A DNA stretch of 64,000 nucleotides, from NCBI GenBank assembly GCA_910575275.1, contig CAJTEE010000004.1, positions 229,703 through 293,702 of the forward strand, written 5' to 3'. Position numbers and translations under genes: made by a program. The notes below the pieces were generated by a model. The model had not been told where the DNA came from. It worked only from the letters and a program-made list of their open reading frames with translations, and ran no database searches. Position 1 is the first letter of the stretch; the number at the start of each line of letters is the position of its first letter. This DNA comes from Lachnospiraceae bacterium. Its GTDB lineage: Bacteria; Bacillota; Clostridia; Lachnospirales; Lachnospiraceae. Of this stretch, positions 26,217-35,794 are shown piece after piece.

Positions 26217-28151
26217 ATGATAGAAAAGATGAAATTTATCAGTATCTCCGGGCCCAAAGACGATTTGGACCGGGTGGTAAACCAGGTGCTCTCCCGCTAT
26301 CCGATCCAGTTTGAACATGCCTTGACCGAATTAAAGTCTGCGTCACGTTCCAGCCTGGTCCCCTATCCCGGGGGCAATCCCTACAGAGATCCCTATCAGA
26401 AGGCGGCGCGCCTGATCAAACGGCTTTCGGGAGGCAGACCCGATCCGGGCGGACATCCGTCCATGGAGGTGGGAGACGCCGTCTCGCTCGTCGATGACAC
26501 GCTGGAAAAACTGGCGGCATCCCAAAAAAAGCGGGAGGAGCTTTTGGAGCAAACAAAGAGTGGCCGAAAACTTCTGGAGCAGATCGAGCTATACCAGGAG
26601 CTGGATTTTGATATCCCGGCGATTCTGAAATTTACACATATTAAATATCGGTTCGGCCGCATACAGAAGGAGCTTTATCCACAGCTGGAACGCTTTGCCG
26701 TCGTCTCAAAGGATGTGATCCTTTACAAGTGCCATGAAACCGACCGCTATGTTTCGCTCATTTACTTTACCCCGGCCGTCCTGGCAAACCGGATCGACGC
26801 CATGTTTGTATCGCTCCAGTTTGAAAAAATCTTCCTGCCGGACCGGTTTGACGGAACACCAAAGGAGGAAACCGAACGGCTGAAGAAGGAGATAGACGGA
26901 CTGGAACGTATGTATCGTGAGCTCGAGGACGCCGACGCTTCGCTCCTTTCCGCGCGTTCCCGGGAGCTCTTTGACGCTCTTTCGGTTCTCAAAAGCTACA
27001 ATGATAATGCGGATGTCCACAAATACGCCGCCTGTATCCATGACGACGCCCATCCGTACTACCTGCTCTGCGGCTGGATCCCGTCCGGCCAGGCAGACGC
27101 CCTGCGCGAGGAGCTTTCGCCCGATAAAAAGACCTTCTTCGTCTTTGAGGACAGCCGCCTCCATCGCCAGAGCGCGCCGCCGACCCGTTTGAAAAACCTG
27201 CCGTTTTTCAGACCCTTTGAGCTGTTTGTACGCATGTACGGCCTTCCGGCCTATGGAGAATTCGATCCGACCATTGTCGTCGCCGTCACCTATTCTCTCT
27301 TTTTTGGCTTCATGTTCGGTGATCTCGGGCAGGGCCTTTTACTCCTTGCGGGCGGCTTCCTTCTCTATAAATGGAGGGGCCTGGATCTTGCCGCGATCGT
27401 ATCCTGCTGCGGCTTCTTCTCGGCAGTCTTCGGCCTTCTGTTCGGGAGCGTATTCGGCTTTGAAGACGTTCTTCCGGCCCTCTGGCTGCATCCGGCAAAG
27501 GCCATGACGAATCTGCCGTTTGTCGGCCGCTTAAATACTGTCTTCGTCGTGGCGATCGCACTCGGCATGTTTATGATCCTGTTTACGATGCTCATGAACA
27601 TGCTCATAAGCTTTAAGAACCATGATCCCGAAAAGACCTGGCTTGATACGAACGGCCTGGCAGGCTTTGTCTTCTATGCAGGCCTGGCTGCCGTGATCGG
27701 CCTGTTTATGACCGGACGGCCTGTTCCGGCCACCGGGGTGCTTCTTGTCCTGTTTGTGCTGCCGCTTCTTTTGATCTTTTTGAAGGAGCCGCTTTCGGCC
27801 CTCCTTTTAAAGAGAAGGCCGCTTGTTTCCGGTGGGATCGGCATGTTTTTTGTGGAGGGCTTCTTTGAACTGTTCGAGGTCCTTTTGAGTTATTTCTCAA
27901 ACACGCTCTCCTTCGTCCGGGTCGGCGCATTTGCAGTCAGCCACGCAGCTATGATGGAGGTCGTTCTCATGCTTGCGGGCGCGGAAAGCGGATCATTAAA
28001 CCCGATCGTGGTGGTCCTCGGAAATCTGTTTGTCTGCGGTATGGAGGGCCTAATCGTCGGCATCCAAGTGCTGCGTCTGGAATACTACGAGCTGTTCAGC
28101 CGGTTCTATCAGGGCACCGGCCGTGAATTTAAACCATTTTATCAAAAATAG
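26217..28151 (+). CDS. ntpI: V-type ATP synthase subunit I (membrane stator)
   Basis: 644 residues. The N-terminal half (to about 330) is cytoplasmic and holds coiled coils. The C-terminal half has about seven to eight membrane helices, beginning with TIVVAVTYSLFFGFMFGDLGQG, the V_ATPase_I signature, and including the stator helix with SNTLSFVRVGAFAVSHAAMM, whose Arg serves ion translocation against the K ring. AAAGGAGG precedes the ATG. Full length. Confidence 0.93.
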   Translation: MIEKMKFISISGPKDDLDRVVNQVLSRYPIQFEHALTELKSASRSSLVPYPGGNPYRDPYQKAARLIKRLSGGRPDPGGHPSMEVGDAVSLVDDTLEKLAASQKKREELLEQTKSGRKLLEQIELYQELDFDIPAILKFTHIKYRFGRIQKELYPQLERFAVVSKDVILYKCHETDRYVSLIYFTPAVLANRIDAMFVSLQFEKIFLPDRFDGTPKEETERLKKEIDGLERMYRELEDADASLLSARSRELFDALSVLKSYNDNADVHKYAACIHDDAHPYYLLCGWIPSGQADALREELSPDKKTFFVFEDSRLHRQSAPPTRLKNLPFFRPFELFVRMYGLPAYGEFDPTIVVAVTYSLFFGFMFGDLGQGLLLLAGGFLLYKWRGLDLAAIVSCCGFFSAVFGLLFGSVFGFEDVLPALWLHPAKAMTNLPFVGRLNTVFVVAIALGMFMILFTMLMNMLISFKNHDPEKTWLDTNGLAGFVFYAGLAAVIGLFMTGRPVPATGVLLVLFVLPLLLIFLKEPLSALLLKRRPLVSGGIGMFFVEGFFELFEVLLSYFSNTLSFVRVGAFAVSHAAMMEVVLMLAGAESGSLNPIVVVLGNLFVCGMEGLIVGIQVLRLEYYELFSRFYQGTGREFKPFYQK

Positions 28152-28163
28152 GGGGCATATACC

Positions 28164-28595
28164 ATGAATTTCACAGTAAAAATTCTTTTAACGATTGCAT
28201 TGATCCTCAGCATTGCCGTTCCCTTCGGCGCCTTTGCGGCCGGGGAAAAAACCAAAGGTCGTTACAAAACTGCCCTTGCGGCAAACGCGTTCCTGTTCTT
28301 TGGCACCATGCTGTTTGCGGTCTGTGTGTTCTTTAACGGCCCTGCCTTTGCCGCAGAGACAGCATCCCAGGCGACCCAGACCTCCGCGGGCCTCGGCTAT
28401 CTCGCGGCGGCGCTTTCGACCGGCCTCTCCTGCATCGGCGGCGGCCTGGCCGTATCCGCCGCTGCTTCCGCGGCGCTTGGCGCAATCAGTGAGGACTCCT
28501 CGATCCTCGGAAAATCTTTGATCTTCGTCGGACTGGCCGAGGGTGTGTGCCTGTACGGGCTGATCATTTCCTTTATGATCATCGGTAAGCTCTGA
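28164..28595 (+). CDS. ntpK: V-type ATP synthase subunit K (rotor ring)
   Basis: 143 residues with four hydrophobic segments. Residues 75-143 form the proteolipid hairpin GLGYLAAALSTGLSC...ALGAISEDSS...VGLAEGVCLYG, with the ion-binding Glu126. The first two helices (5-25 and 38-60) lack the Gly pattern and a carboxylate, so each subunit seems to supply one ion site. The Glu is followed by Gly-Val rather than the Thr/Gln seen in sodium-binding rings, so sodium use is not obvious (inference). Confidence 0.9.
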   Translation: MNFTVKILLTIALILSIAVPFGAFAAGEKTKGRYKTALAANAFLFFGTMLFAVCVFFNGPAFAAETASQATQTSAGLGYLAAALSTGLSCIGGGLAVSAAASAALGAISEDSSILGKSLIFVGLAEGVCLYGLIISFMIIGKL

Positions 28596-28613
28596 GCCAG
28601 GGAGGCGTGTTTC

Positions 28614-28922
28614 ATGAAAATGTATCTGATCAGCGACAACATTGATACGCTGACCGGCATGCGTTTAGCCGGCGTGGAGGGCGTCGTCGCCCATGAACGG
28701 CAGGAGGTCAGGGAGGCGCTTGACCGGGTGCTTTTACAGAAAGACATCGGGATCCTCCTCATGACCGAATTCCTCGGGAAAAAATATCCGGATCTGGTAA
28801 AGGCAGTCCGCACGGAATACAAGCGGCCTCTCCTGATCGAAATTCCGGACCGCCATGGAACGGGCCGCAGGCCGGACTTCATCACAGCGTATGTGAACGA
28901 GGCCATCGGCCTAAAGCTCTGA
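28614..28922 (+). CDS. V-type ATP synthase subunit F
   Basis: 102 residues with the family N-terminus MKMYLISDNIDTLTGMRLAGVEG and the later DIGILLMTEFL strand. Subunit F binds the DF axle of the rotor. GGGAGGCG precedes the ATG. It lies 18 bp after subunit K and is followed by subunit E. Confidence 0.9.
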   Translation: MKMYLISDNIDTLTGMRLAGVEGVVAHERQEVREALDRVLLQKDIGILLMTEFLGKKYPDLVKAVRTEYKRPLLIEIPDRHGTGRRPDFITAYVNEAIGLKL

Positions 28923-28939
28923 GAAATGAGGTGACTGTT

Positions 28940-29539
28940 TTGACCATTGACCTGAAATTACAGCGGTTTGAAGAAATCTGCCTGAAGGATGCGAAAAGGC
29001 AGTATGACGAGGCCATATCCGAGTATACGGCCCGCCAGGAATCGCTTCTTGACGAGTATAAGAAAAAAGCCAGAATGCAGGCCGAACAGCAGATCGAAGC
29101 GGAAATGGAGAAGATCCGCCGGAATCTGAACCGGGAGCTGTCCGTAAATCAGATCGCGATCCGCCGCGCCTGCAGCCAGAAGCAGGCAAGGCTTCGCAGA
29201 GAACTATTTGCAATGCTTCGTCAAAGGCTGGAGCGCTTTATGGAATCCCCTGCCTATGAGGAGCTTCTGGAACACCAGATCAGACAGGCGAAGGAGTTTG
29301 CAGGCTGCGAGGAAATCCACATCTACATGGATCCGGCCGATGAACGTTTCAGGGACTCCCTGTCCCAAAAAGCAGGCTGTGAGATCCGCATCAGCCAGTA
29401 CCCGTTCTTTGGCGGCACGCGGGCAGTTATCTCGTCCAGGAATATCCTCATCGACAACTCGTTTGAGACCCGTCTGAAGGAGGCCGAAGAAAATTTCCAG
29501 TTTGCGTTAGGAGGATGGCAGCATGACGGCAGCAGGTAA
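28940..29539 (+). CDS. ntpE: V-type ATP synthase subunit E
   Basis: About 199 residues. Long N-terminal helix rich in Glu, Lys and Gln, then the compact C-terminal head with NILIDNSFETRLKEAEENF, typical of the E subunit of the peripheral stalk. The TTG at 28940 is taken as the start because GAGGTG lies 7 bases before it; a GTG at 28931 is inside that ribosome binding site. The gene overlaps subunit A by 17 bp, suggesting translational coupling. Confidence 0.85.
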   Translation: MTIDLKLQRFEEICLKDAKRQYDEAISEYTARQESLLDEYKKKARMQAEQQIEAEMEKIRRNLNRELSVNQIAIRRACSQKQARLRRELFAMLRQRLERFMESPAYEELLEHQIRQAKEFAGCEEIHIYMDPADERFRDSLSQKAGCEIRISQYPFFGGTRAVISSRNILIDNSFETRLKEAEENFQFALGGWQHDGSR

Positions 29540-31289
29540 AATTTATGGCATCAACGGCCCTATCGTCTATCTGGCAGGTGATTTCGGCTTCCAGATGAAT
29601 GAAATGGTCTATGTCGGCGAGGAACGGCTCGTTGGCGAGGTGATCGGCTTAACCTCCGGGCGAACCACGATCCAGGTCTACGAGGAGACAACCGGTTTAA
29701 AACCCGGAGCACCGGTCGCCGGGACAGGAGCCCCCGTTTCCGTTACCCTGGCTCCCGGCATCCTTACCAATATTTTTGACGGCATCGAACGGCCGTTAGG
29801 TGCGATTATGGAGGAGAGCGGCTGCTACATCGGCCGCGGCGTCCATGTCCCCTCTCTCGATAAAGAGAAAAAATGGCAGACACATATCCTGGCGGAAACG
29901 GGGGCATACCTCTATCCGGGAGCCATAATCGCCGAGGTCCCGGAAACCCGCGCCATCACACATAAAATCATGGTTCCCCCCGGCGTCGAGGGACGCGTCC
30001 TCTCTACCGTATCCGACGGGGCCTACACGATCGAGGAGCCCCTCGTGACCTTGGAGACAGGGGATGGACAAAGCATCAGCCTTACCATGACACAGAAATG
30101 GCCGATCCGGGTTCCGCGCCCCACGAGCCGCCGTTATCCCATATCCCGGCCTCTCATCACGGGCCAGCGGATCGTCGATACGCTGTTTCCGCTCGCCAAG
30201 GGTGGTACGGCCGCGATTCCGGGCGGCTTCGGGACCGGAAAGACCATGATGCAGCATCAGATCGCCAAGTGGTCGGACGCCGACATTATCATCTACATCG
30301 GCTGTGGCGAGCGCGGGAATGAGATGACGCAGGTCTTAGAGGAATTCGGCGAGCTGACGGATCCGAAGACCGGGAATCCGTTAATGGAGCGGACGACGCT
30401 GATCGCCAACACCTCCAATATGCCGGTGGCCGCCAGAGAGGCAAGCCTGTATGCCGGCCTCACGCTGGCAGAGTATTACCGCGATATGGGGTATCATGTC
30501 GCAATCATGGCCGACTCTACCTCCCGCTGGGCCGAGGCTCTAAGAGAGCTGTCCGGACGCCTCGAGGAAATGCCGGCCGAGGAGGGCTTCCCTGCATATT
30601 TGGCATCGCGCCTTTCGCAGTTTTATGAGCGTGCCGGCATCGTAGAGACCTTAAACGGCAACGAGGGCTCTGTCTCGATCATCGGCGCGGTCTCGCCTCA
30701 GGGCGGTGACTTCTCCGAGCCCGTCACACAGAATACGAAGCGGTTTGTCCGCTGCTTCTGGGGCCTTGATAAGAGCCTGGCATATGCGCGCCATTTTCCG
30801 GCTGTCCAATGGCTGACCAGCTATTCCGAATACCTTTCCGATCTGTCCAGCTGGTACGCCGAGCATGTGGACAAACGCTTCGTCGCATACCGAAACGAGC
30901 TGATCCTGCTTTTAAACCAGGAGAGCAGCCTGATGGAGATCGTAAAGCTCATCGGCTCGGATGTACTGCCCGACGACCAGAAACTTGTATTGGAGATCGC
31001 GAGGGTGATCCGGCTGGGCTTTTTACAGCAGAACGCCTTCCACAAGGATGACACCTGCGTGCCGTTAACAAAGCAGTTTAAAATGATGGAGATCATCCTT
31101 TATCTCTATCAGAAGTCCCGCTCCCTGATCGCCATGGGGATGCCGATGTCCGTCCTCAAGGAAGAACCGGTTTTTGAACGGATCATCGCGATCAAATATG
31201 ATGTGCCGAACGACAGGCCAGAGCTGTTTGACAGGTATAAAGAGCAAGTCGATGATTTTTACAACTCTGTCATCGAGAGAAACGCATAG
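29523..31289 (+). CDS. ntpA: V-type ATP synthase catalytic subunit A
   Basis: 588 residues. The catalytic subunit that makes or hydrolyses ATP. P-loop GGFGTGKT at about residues 234-241, the A-subunit non-homologous insertion region upstream of it, and [14 protein letters not shown] and [12 protein letters not shown] motifs are all intact. Ribosome binding site AGGAGG is within the end of subunit E. Followed 12 bp later by subunit B. Confidence 0.96.
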   Translation: MTAAGKIYGINGPIVYLAGDFGFQMNEMVYVGEERLVGEVIGLTSGRTTIQVYEETTGLKPGAPVAGTGAPVSVTLAPGILTNIFDGIERPLGAIMEESGCYIGRGVHVPSLDKEKKWQTHILAETGAYLYPGAIIAEVPETRAITHKIMVPPGVEGRVLSTVSDGAYTIEEPLVTLETGDGQSISLTMTQKWPIRVPRPTSRRYPISRPLITGQRIVDTLFPLAKGGTAAIPGGFGTGKTMMQHQIAKWSDADIIIYIGCGERGNEMTQVLEEFGELTDPKTGNPLMERTTLIANTSNMPVAAREASLYAGLTLAEYYRDMGYHVAIMADSTSRWAEALRELSGRLEEMPAEEGFPAYLASRLSQFYERAGIVETLNGNEGSVSIIGAVSPQGGDFSEPVTQNTKRFVRCFWGLDKSLAYARHFPAVQWLTSYSEYLSDLSSWYAEHVDKRFVAYRNELILLLNQESSLMEIVKLIGSDVLPDDQKLVLEIARVIRLGFLQQNAFHKDDTCVPLTKQFKMMEIILYLYQKSRSLIAMGMPMSVLKEEPVFERIIAIKYDVPNDRPELFDRYKEQVDDFYNSVIERNA

Positions 31290-31301
31290 GGAGGTCACGC
31301 T

Positions 31302-32705
31302 ATGGCAATCGAATATTTGGGCTTAAGCTCCTTAAACGGGCCGTTGGCTGTCTTAGAGGGCGTCTCGGGGGCGGCTTACGACGAGATTGTTGAAATGACG
31401 GTCAATGAAACGCAAAAAAAGCTCGGACGAATCATCGAGGTTTATGAAGACAAGGCCGTGATCCAGGTCTTTGGGGGAACCGAAAACATGGCGCTGCGGA
31501 ATACGCATACACGCCTGACCGGCCATCCCATGGAGATCGGCGTCTCTCCCGACATGCTCGGACGCACCTTCGACGGAATCGGCAATCCCATCGACGGGCT
31601 GGAGCCCATTCAGCCCGAAATGCGCCTGGATGTAAACGGAAAGCCGCTAAACCCCGTGGCGCGCGAGTATCCCCGCGATTATATCCGCACCGGGATCTCC
31701 GCCATCGACGGGCTGACGACCCTGATCCGCGGACAGAAGCTTCCCATTTTCTCCGGAAACGGCCTGCCTCACAACGAGTTGGCTGCACAGCTTGTCATGC
31801 AGTCTTCCCTTGGAGACGATTCCGATGAAACATTCGCGGTTGTCTTTGCCGCAATGGGGGTAAAATATGACGTGGCGGAATATTTTGAACGCGTATTCAG
31901 GGAGAGCGGCGTCATTGACCATGTGGCCATGTTTATAAATCTTGCCAATGATCCGGTTGTGGAGCGTCTGATTACGCCTAAGGTGGCCTTAACCGTCGCA
32001 GAATACCTAGCTTTTGAAAAGGGAATGCATATCCTGGTAATCATGACGGATATGACCTCCTATGCCGAGGCTATGCGCGAGGTGTCCTCCTCAAAGGGCG
32101 AGATTCCATCCAGAAAGGGATTTCCGGGCTATCTTTACAGCGATCTGGCCTCCCTCTATGAGCGCGCCGGCATCGTAGCGGGAAGGAAGGGGTCCGTGAC
32201 GCAGATCCCGATCCTCACAATGCCAAACGACGACATTACGCATCCGATCCCCGACCTGACCGGTTATATCACGGAAGGGCAGATCGTCCTGGACCGCACG
32301 CTGCACGGCCAGTCTGTCTATCCGCCGATCAATGTCCTCCCGTCACTCTCGCGTCTGATGAAGGATGGCATCGGCAGCGGCTTTACGAGAGAAGATCATC
32401 AGGCCGTGGCCAACCAGCTCTTTTCCTGCTATGCAAGGGTCGGCGATGCGAGGGCCCTGGCGTCGGTAATCGGCGAGGATGAGCTTTCTTTGATTGACAA
32501 AAAATACCTCGTCTTCGGCCGGGAATTTGAACGGCGCTTCGTCGGGCAGGAGCTTTTTGACAATCGAACCATTCTCGATACGCTGACACTCGGCTGGGAG
32601 CTTTTGGGATTACTGCCCCGGGAGGAGTTAGACCGGATCGATACGAAGCTTCTCGACCAATATTACAAGCCATCCGAGGACTCTGACAGGGAGATGAACC
32701 GATGA
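31302..32705 (+). CDS. ntpB: V-type ATP synthase subunit B
   Basis: 467 residues, the non-catalytic nucleotide-fold subunit. The catalytic P-loop is replaced by [15 protein letters not shown] as expected for B. The C-terminal motif [14 protein letters not shown] is present. Its stop overlaps the start of subunit D in ATGA (32702-32705), a classic coupled junction. Confidence 0.96.
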   Translation: MAIEYLGLSSLNGPLAVLEGVSGAAYDEIVEMTVNETQKKLGRIIEVYEDKAVIQVFGGTENMALRNTHTRLTGHPMEIGVSPDMLGRTFDGIGNPIDGLEPIQPEMRLDVNGKPLNPVAREYPRDYIRTGISAIDGLTTLIRGQKLPIFSGNGLPHNELAAQLVMQSSLGDDSDETFAVVFAAMGVKYDVAEYFERVFRESGVIDHVAMFINLANDPVVERLITPKVALTVAEYLAFEKGMHILVIMTDMTSYAEAMREVSSSKGEIPSRKGFPGYLYSDLASLYERAGIVAGRKGSVTQIPILTMPNDDITHPIPDLTGYITEGQIVLDRTLHGQSVYPPINVLPSLSRLMKDGIGSGFTREDHQAVANQLFSCYARVGDARALASVIGEDELSLIDKKYLVFGREFERRFVGQELFDNRTILDTLTLGWELLGLLPREELDRIDTKLLDQYYKPSEDSDREMNR

Positions 32706-33316
32706 ATCCTAGCATGTTCCCGACAAAGGGCAACCTGATCCTGGCCAAAAATTCCCTGGCCCTGGCCTCCCAGGGCTATGGGCTCATGGATAAAAAAAGA
32801 AATATCCTCTTAAGGGAGCTCACGGCTTTGATCGACAGGGCAAAGGGCATCCAGTCGGAGATCGACTCCACCTTTACGGCGGCCTACCGCGCTTTGCAGA
32901 AAGCCAATATCGCACTCGGCATCCACTTTGTCGAGGAGATCGCCGAATCGATCCCCGTTGAGGATTCGATCCGTGTGAAGGCACGCAGTGTTATGGGAAC
33001 GGAAATCCCGCTCGTGGAGTTTGCTCCCGCTGCCCGTACGAGCCCCCCCTATTCCTTTTTTAGCACCGACGTTTCTTTAGATGAGGCCGTCCGCGCTTTC
33101 GAAAAGGTCAGGGAGCTCACGGCCGAGCTCTCGGCCGTCGAGGTATCGGCTTACCGGCTCGCGGAAAGCATTCGAAAGACCCAGAAAAGGGCCAATGCCT
33201 TAAAAAACATCACGATTCCGACCTACCAAAAGCTGGTGGCCGACATCACCAATGCGCTCGAGGAAAAGGAGCGTGAGGAATTTACCCGATTAAAGGTCAT
33301 TAAACGGAACCGATAA
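32702..33316 (+). CDS. ntpD: V-type ATP synthase subunit D (rotor axle)
   Basis: 204 residues. Long antiparallel coiled coil with the family N-terminus [32 protein letters not shown] (residues 4-35) and the C-terminal RRANALKNI-like [18 protein letters not shown]. It forms the central shaft that turns in the A3B3 head. Last recognised subunit gene of the operon; no ntpJ (potassium transporter) follows. Confidence 0.94.
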   Translation: MNPSMFPTKGNLILAKNSLALASQGYGLMDKKRNILLRELTALIDRAKGIQSEIDSTFTAAYRALQKANIALGIHFVEEIAESIPVEDSIRVKARSVMGTEIPLVEFAPAARTSPPYSFFSTDVSLDEAVRAFEKVRELTAELSAVEVSAYRLAESIRKTQKRANALKNITIPTYQKLVADITNALEEKEREEFTRLKVIKRNR

Positions 33317-33366
33317 GGGCTCCGGCTCCTGTTTACAGGCACATTGTGAACCGGAAGGGGCTCTGC

Positions 33367-34101
33367 ATGATTACCGGGAAACGGAGTACGTACATGAAAA
33401 CAAAAACTGCCTGGGTCTATCCTGTGGGCATCCTCTGCGCCTTCTGCCTTCTTCTGGTGTTCCTCATCACATCCATTGAGGCGGTCGCCTACTGGACGCC
33501 CGGATATTATAAAAAAGAATATACGAAATATGAGGTTTTAAACGATCTGCCGGAAATGACCATGGAGGACCTTCTGGAAGTAACCGATGAGATGATGGCG
33601 TTCCTGCGCGGAAAACGTCCGGATCTGCATGTTTTTACGACGATGGGCGGTGAATACCGGGAATTTTTCAATGCGAGGGAAATCGCACATATGGAGGATG
33701 TGCGGGCCTTGTTTATCGGCGGCCTTTGGCTCAGACGCATCTGCCTCCTGCTTGCGGTGCTCCTTTTCGGCGCATACGTCCTCCTGCGCCCGAAAGCCTG
33801 CCCGCGTGGGACCTTTTCAAAAGCACTCTGTATCGGAACCGGCGTATTTTTTGCGGCAGCCCTACTGATTTTTGGGCTTATAGCCACAGATTTTTCCAAA
33901 TATTTTGTCGTTTTCCACCATATCTTTTTCCGAAACGATCTTTGGATTCTCGATCCGCGGACCGATATGCTCATCAATATTGTTCCGGAGCCCTTTTTCA
34001 TGGATACGGCATTTCGCATCAGTGTTTTGTTCGCCGTTATGTCCGGTATCTTCTTTGTCGGGAACCTGTCAGCCGTCCTGCACCGGCCCCGGTCCAAGTA
34101 A
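33367..34101 (+). CDS. DUF1461 / TIGR01906 family membrane protein
   Basis: 245 residues if started at the ATG at 33367 (GGAAGGGG upstream); an ATG at 33394 with CGGAG is also possible and gives 236. Four membrane helices (near residues 22-45, 120-142, 158-180 and 215-235) and the family block FHHIFFRNDLWILDPRTDMLINIVPEPFF are clear. Function of the family is unknown; members often sit near cell envelope genes. It lies 50 bp after the ATPase operon without a visible terminator between, so read-through is likely. Confidence 0.8.
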   Translation: MITGKRSTYMKTKTAWVYPVGILCAFCLLLVFLITSIEAVAYWTPGYYKKEYTKYEVLNDLPEMTMEDLLEVTDEMMAFLRGKRPDLHVFTTMGGEYREFFNAREIAHMEDVRALFIGGLWLRRICLLLAVLLFGAYVLLRPKACPRGTFSKALCIGTGVFFAAALLIFGLIATDFSKYFVVFHHIFFRNDLWILDPRTDMLINIVPEPFFMDTAFRISVLFAVMSGIFFVGNLSAVLHRPRSK

Positions 34102-34157
34102 CCGTTTGGCTTTATTGGCTGCTGTCTGCGCGGATGCGGGCCGGACTGCTGCCGGTC

Positions 34158-34192
34158 CAACGCTTAGTGCCGCAGGGCGGCGTTGTTTTTTT
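34158..34192 (+). terminator. Terminator upstream of dacA
   Basis: Stem of CAAC/GTTG plus GCCGC/GCGGC with a small internal bulge (34158-34185), followed by seven T. It ends the DUF1461 transcript. Its T tract overlaps the -35 region of the next gene. Confidence 0.65.
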
Positions 34193-34202
34193 GACGAAGA
34201 TG

Positions 34203-34211
34203 TGGTATACT
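34203..34211 (+). promoter_or_regulatory. Extended -10 promoter just before dacA
   Basis: TGGTATACT at 34203-34211 matches the extended -10 consensus (TG-N-TATAAT with one change). A weak TTGTTT (34183-34188) is 17 bp upstream of the TATACT. The start codon of dacA is only six bases downstream, so the expected transcript start is at or next to the ATG. Confidence 0.5.
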
Positions 34212-34217
34212 GAATCC

Positions 34218-35750
34218 ATGAAAAAATTTTTCAGCTTTTTTCTATGTTTGACTTTTCTTGCGGGCCTTCTAAAGACTCCGGCCTATGCCGATACCGCATG
34301 GCCCACCGATATCTCCATCCAGGCCGATGGCGGCATTGTAATCGACGCGCGCTCCGGTGCGGTGCTGTATGGGAAAAACATACACGAATCGTATTTCCCG
34401 GCCAGTATCACAAAGATCCTCACCGCGCTCATCATCATCGAGAACTGTGATCTTGACGATACCGTGACCTTCTCCCATACCGCCGTCCATTCGCTTGAGG
34501 CGAACGCAACCATCCTGGGTGCGCGGGCCGGCGACAAATTGAGTGTACGCGACTGCCTGTATGCGCTCCTTTTGCAGTCTGCCAACGAGGTTGCCAATGC
34601 GCTGGCGGAGCACTGTTCCGGCAGTATTGAAGAATTTGCAGAGCTGATGAACCGAAAGGCCGAGTCTTTAGGCTGTACAGGCACACATTTTGCAAACCCA
34701 AGCGGACTCAATAACGAGAACCACTATACCACAGCCTATGATATGGCGTTAATCGCGAAGGCCGCTTTTGACAATCCCGTTTTTGTGGAGATTGATAAAA
34801 CCACCTATTATGACGTTCCTCCCGGAACGCTTCAGCAATACCCAGACGGCTGGCGGTATTACACGCACCATAAAATGCTGAAAAAAAGCGATGCCGCCTA
34901 TTATAACGGAATCTTAGGCGGCAAGACCGGCTACACGATCTTAGCCGGCAACACGCTCGTGACCTGCGCCGAACGTGAGGATTTAAAGCTGATCGCTGTC
35001 GTCCTGAACGGGCACTCGACCCACTATGACGATACGAAGAAAATGCTGGATTTCGGCTTTAAAAATTTCAAGTCCATTTCGATTGCGGAAAAGGACAGCA
35101 CCTATGAAAAGGTTGAAAACGATCTGACGATCGCAGGAATCTTTCCCGGCAGCGCGATCCGCCTTTCCCTTGACAAAAGCAGCGTCATCACGCTTCCTGT
35201 CAACGGGGATTTTGCGGATGTGACCTCAAGCTTGGACTACAGCCTGAAACAGAATGCGCCGGATACGGCCGTCGCGCGCATTGATTATATGTACGGGGAA
35301 CGCAAGGTTGGTGAAGCCTATCTGGAAGCGAATGTAGCTGCCGGGTATACGCCGGGGCTTGTCGAAATGCCGAAATCGTCCGGCCTGGATACAGGTAATA
35401 CGATCGAGATAACGGCCAAAGCGCAGGAGGAGACATTCCCTCCGAACGCAGAGTCCGTACCAGAGACGGAGGCGGCTCCCGAGGAGCCCGTGATTCCTCC
35501 TGTATTTCAGGTCCTGATCCGTGTAATTCTTGCCATGGCCCTTTTGGCAGCCGCAGCCGCAGCCGTCTTTGGCTTTCTTACCTATCGGGCGCGCAAAGAG
35601 CAGCGTGAGCTTTTGGAGCGGCGCGAACGCCGGGAAAAGCGGCGCAAAGAATGGGGCTATTCACAGTCCGAATTCGATCTTATGATGCAGCAGCATGTAA
35701 GAGAAAAAGACAACATGCAGAAAAAACGACGTTTTTTTGGCAGATTTTAA
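34218..35750 (+). CDS. dacA: D-alanyl-D-alanine carboxypeptidase (DacA/PBP5 type)
   Basis: 510 residues from the ATG at 34218, where the signal peptide (to about Ala24) begins; a longer upstream frame is not coding. The penicillin-binding motifs are intact: SITK (Ser63, Lys66), SAN (121-123) and KTG (236-238). It trims the terminal D-Ala from peptidoglycan stem peptides outside the membrane. After the transpeptidase fold comes a PBP5 C-terminal beta domain (about 290-400), then a membrane helix near 430-455 and a highly charged basic tail inside the cell, which is longer than usual. No clear ribosome binding site is visible before the ATG. Confidence 0.92.
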   Translation: MKKFFSFFLCLTFLAGLLKTPAYADTAWPTDISIQADGGIVIDARSGAVLYGKNIHESYFPASITKILTALIIIENCDLDDTVTFSHTAVHSLEANATILGARAGDKLSVRDCLYALLLQSANEVANALAEHCSGSIEEFAELMNRKAESLGCTGTHFANPSGLNNENHYTTAYDMALIAKAAFDNPVFVEIDKTTYYDVPPGTLQQYPDGWRYYTHHKMLKKSDAAYYNGILGGKTGYTILAGNTLVTCAEREDLKLIAVVLNGHSTHYDDTKKMLDFGFKNFKSISIAEKDSTYEKVENDLTIAGIFPGSAIRLSLDKSSVITLPVNGDFADVTSSLDYSLKQNAPDTAVARIDYMYGERKVGEAYLEANVAAGYTPGLVEMPKSSGLDTGNTIEITAKAQEETFPPNAESVPETEAAPEEPVIPPVFQVLIRVILAMALLAAAAAAVFGFLTYRARKEQRELLERRERREKRRKEWGYSQSEFDLMMQQHVREKDNMQKKRRFFGRF

Positions 35751-35794
35751 AAAGGCAAAGCCCCGGATCATTCCGGATCCGGCTTTGCCTTTTT
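35751..35794. terminator. Bidirectional terminator between dacA and the exonuclease gene
   Basis: AAAGGCAAAGCC...GGCTTTGCCTTTTT: a 9-bp perfect stem (35754-35762 with 35781-35789) flanked by A and T runs, so it works on both strands. The last codons and stop of the minus-strand exonuclease gene lie inside the hairpin. Confidence 0.85.

Noticed and set aside
26706-27164. 152-codon minus-strand frame
   Set aside because: Fully antisense to ATPase subunit I, without ribosome binding site or family match.
33726-34217. 164-codon N-terminal extension of dacA
   Set aside because: It overlaps the DUF1461 gene in another frame and would bury the signal peptide that begins at 34218.
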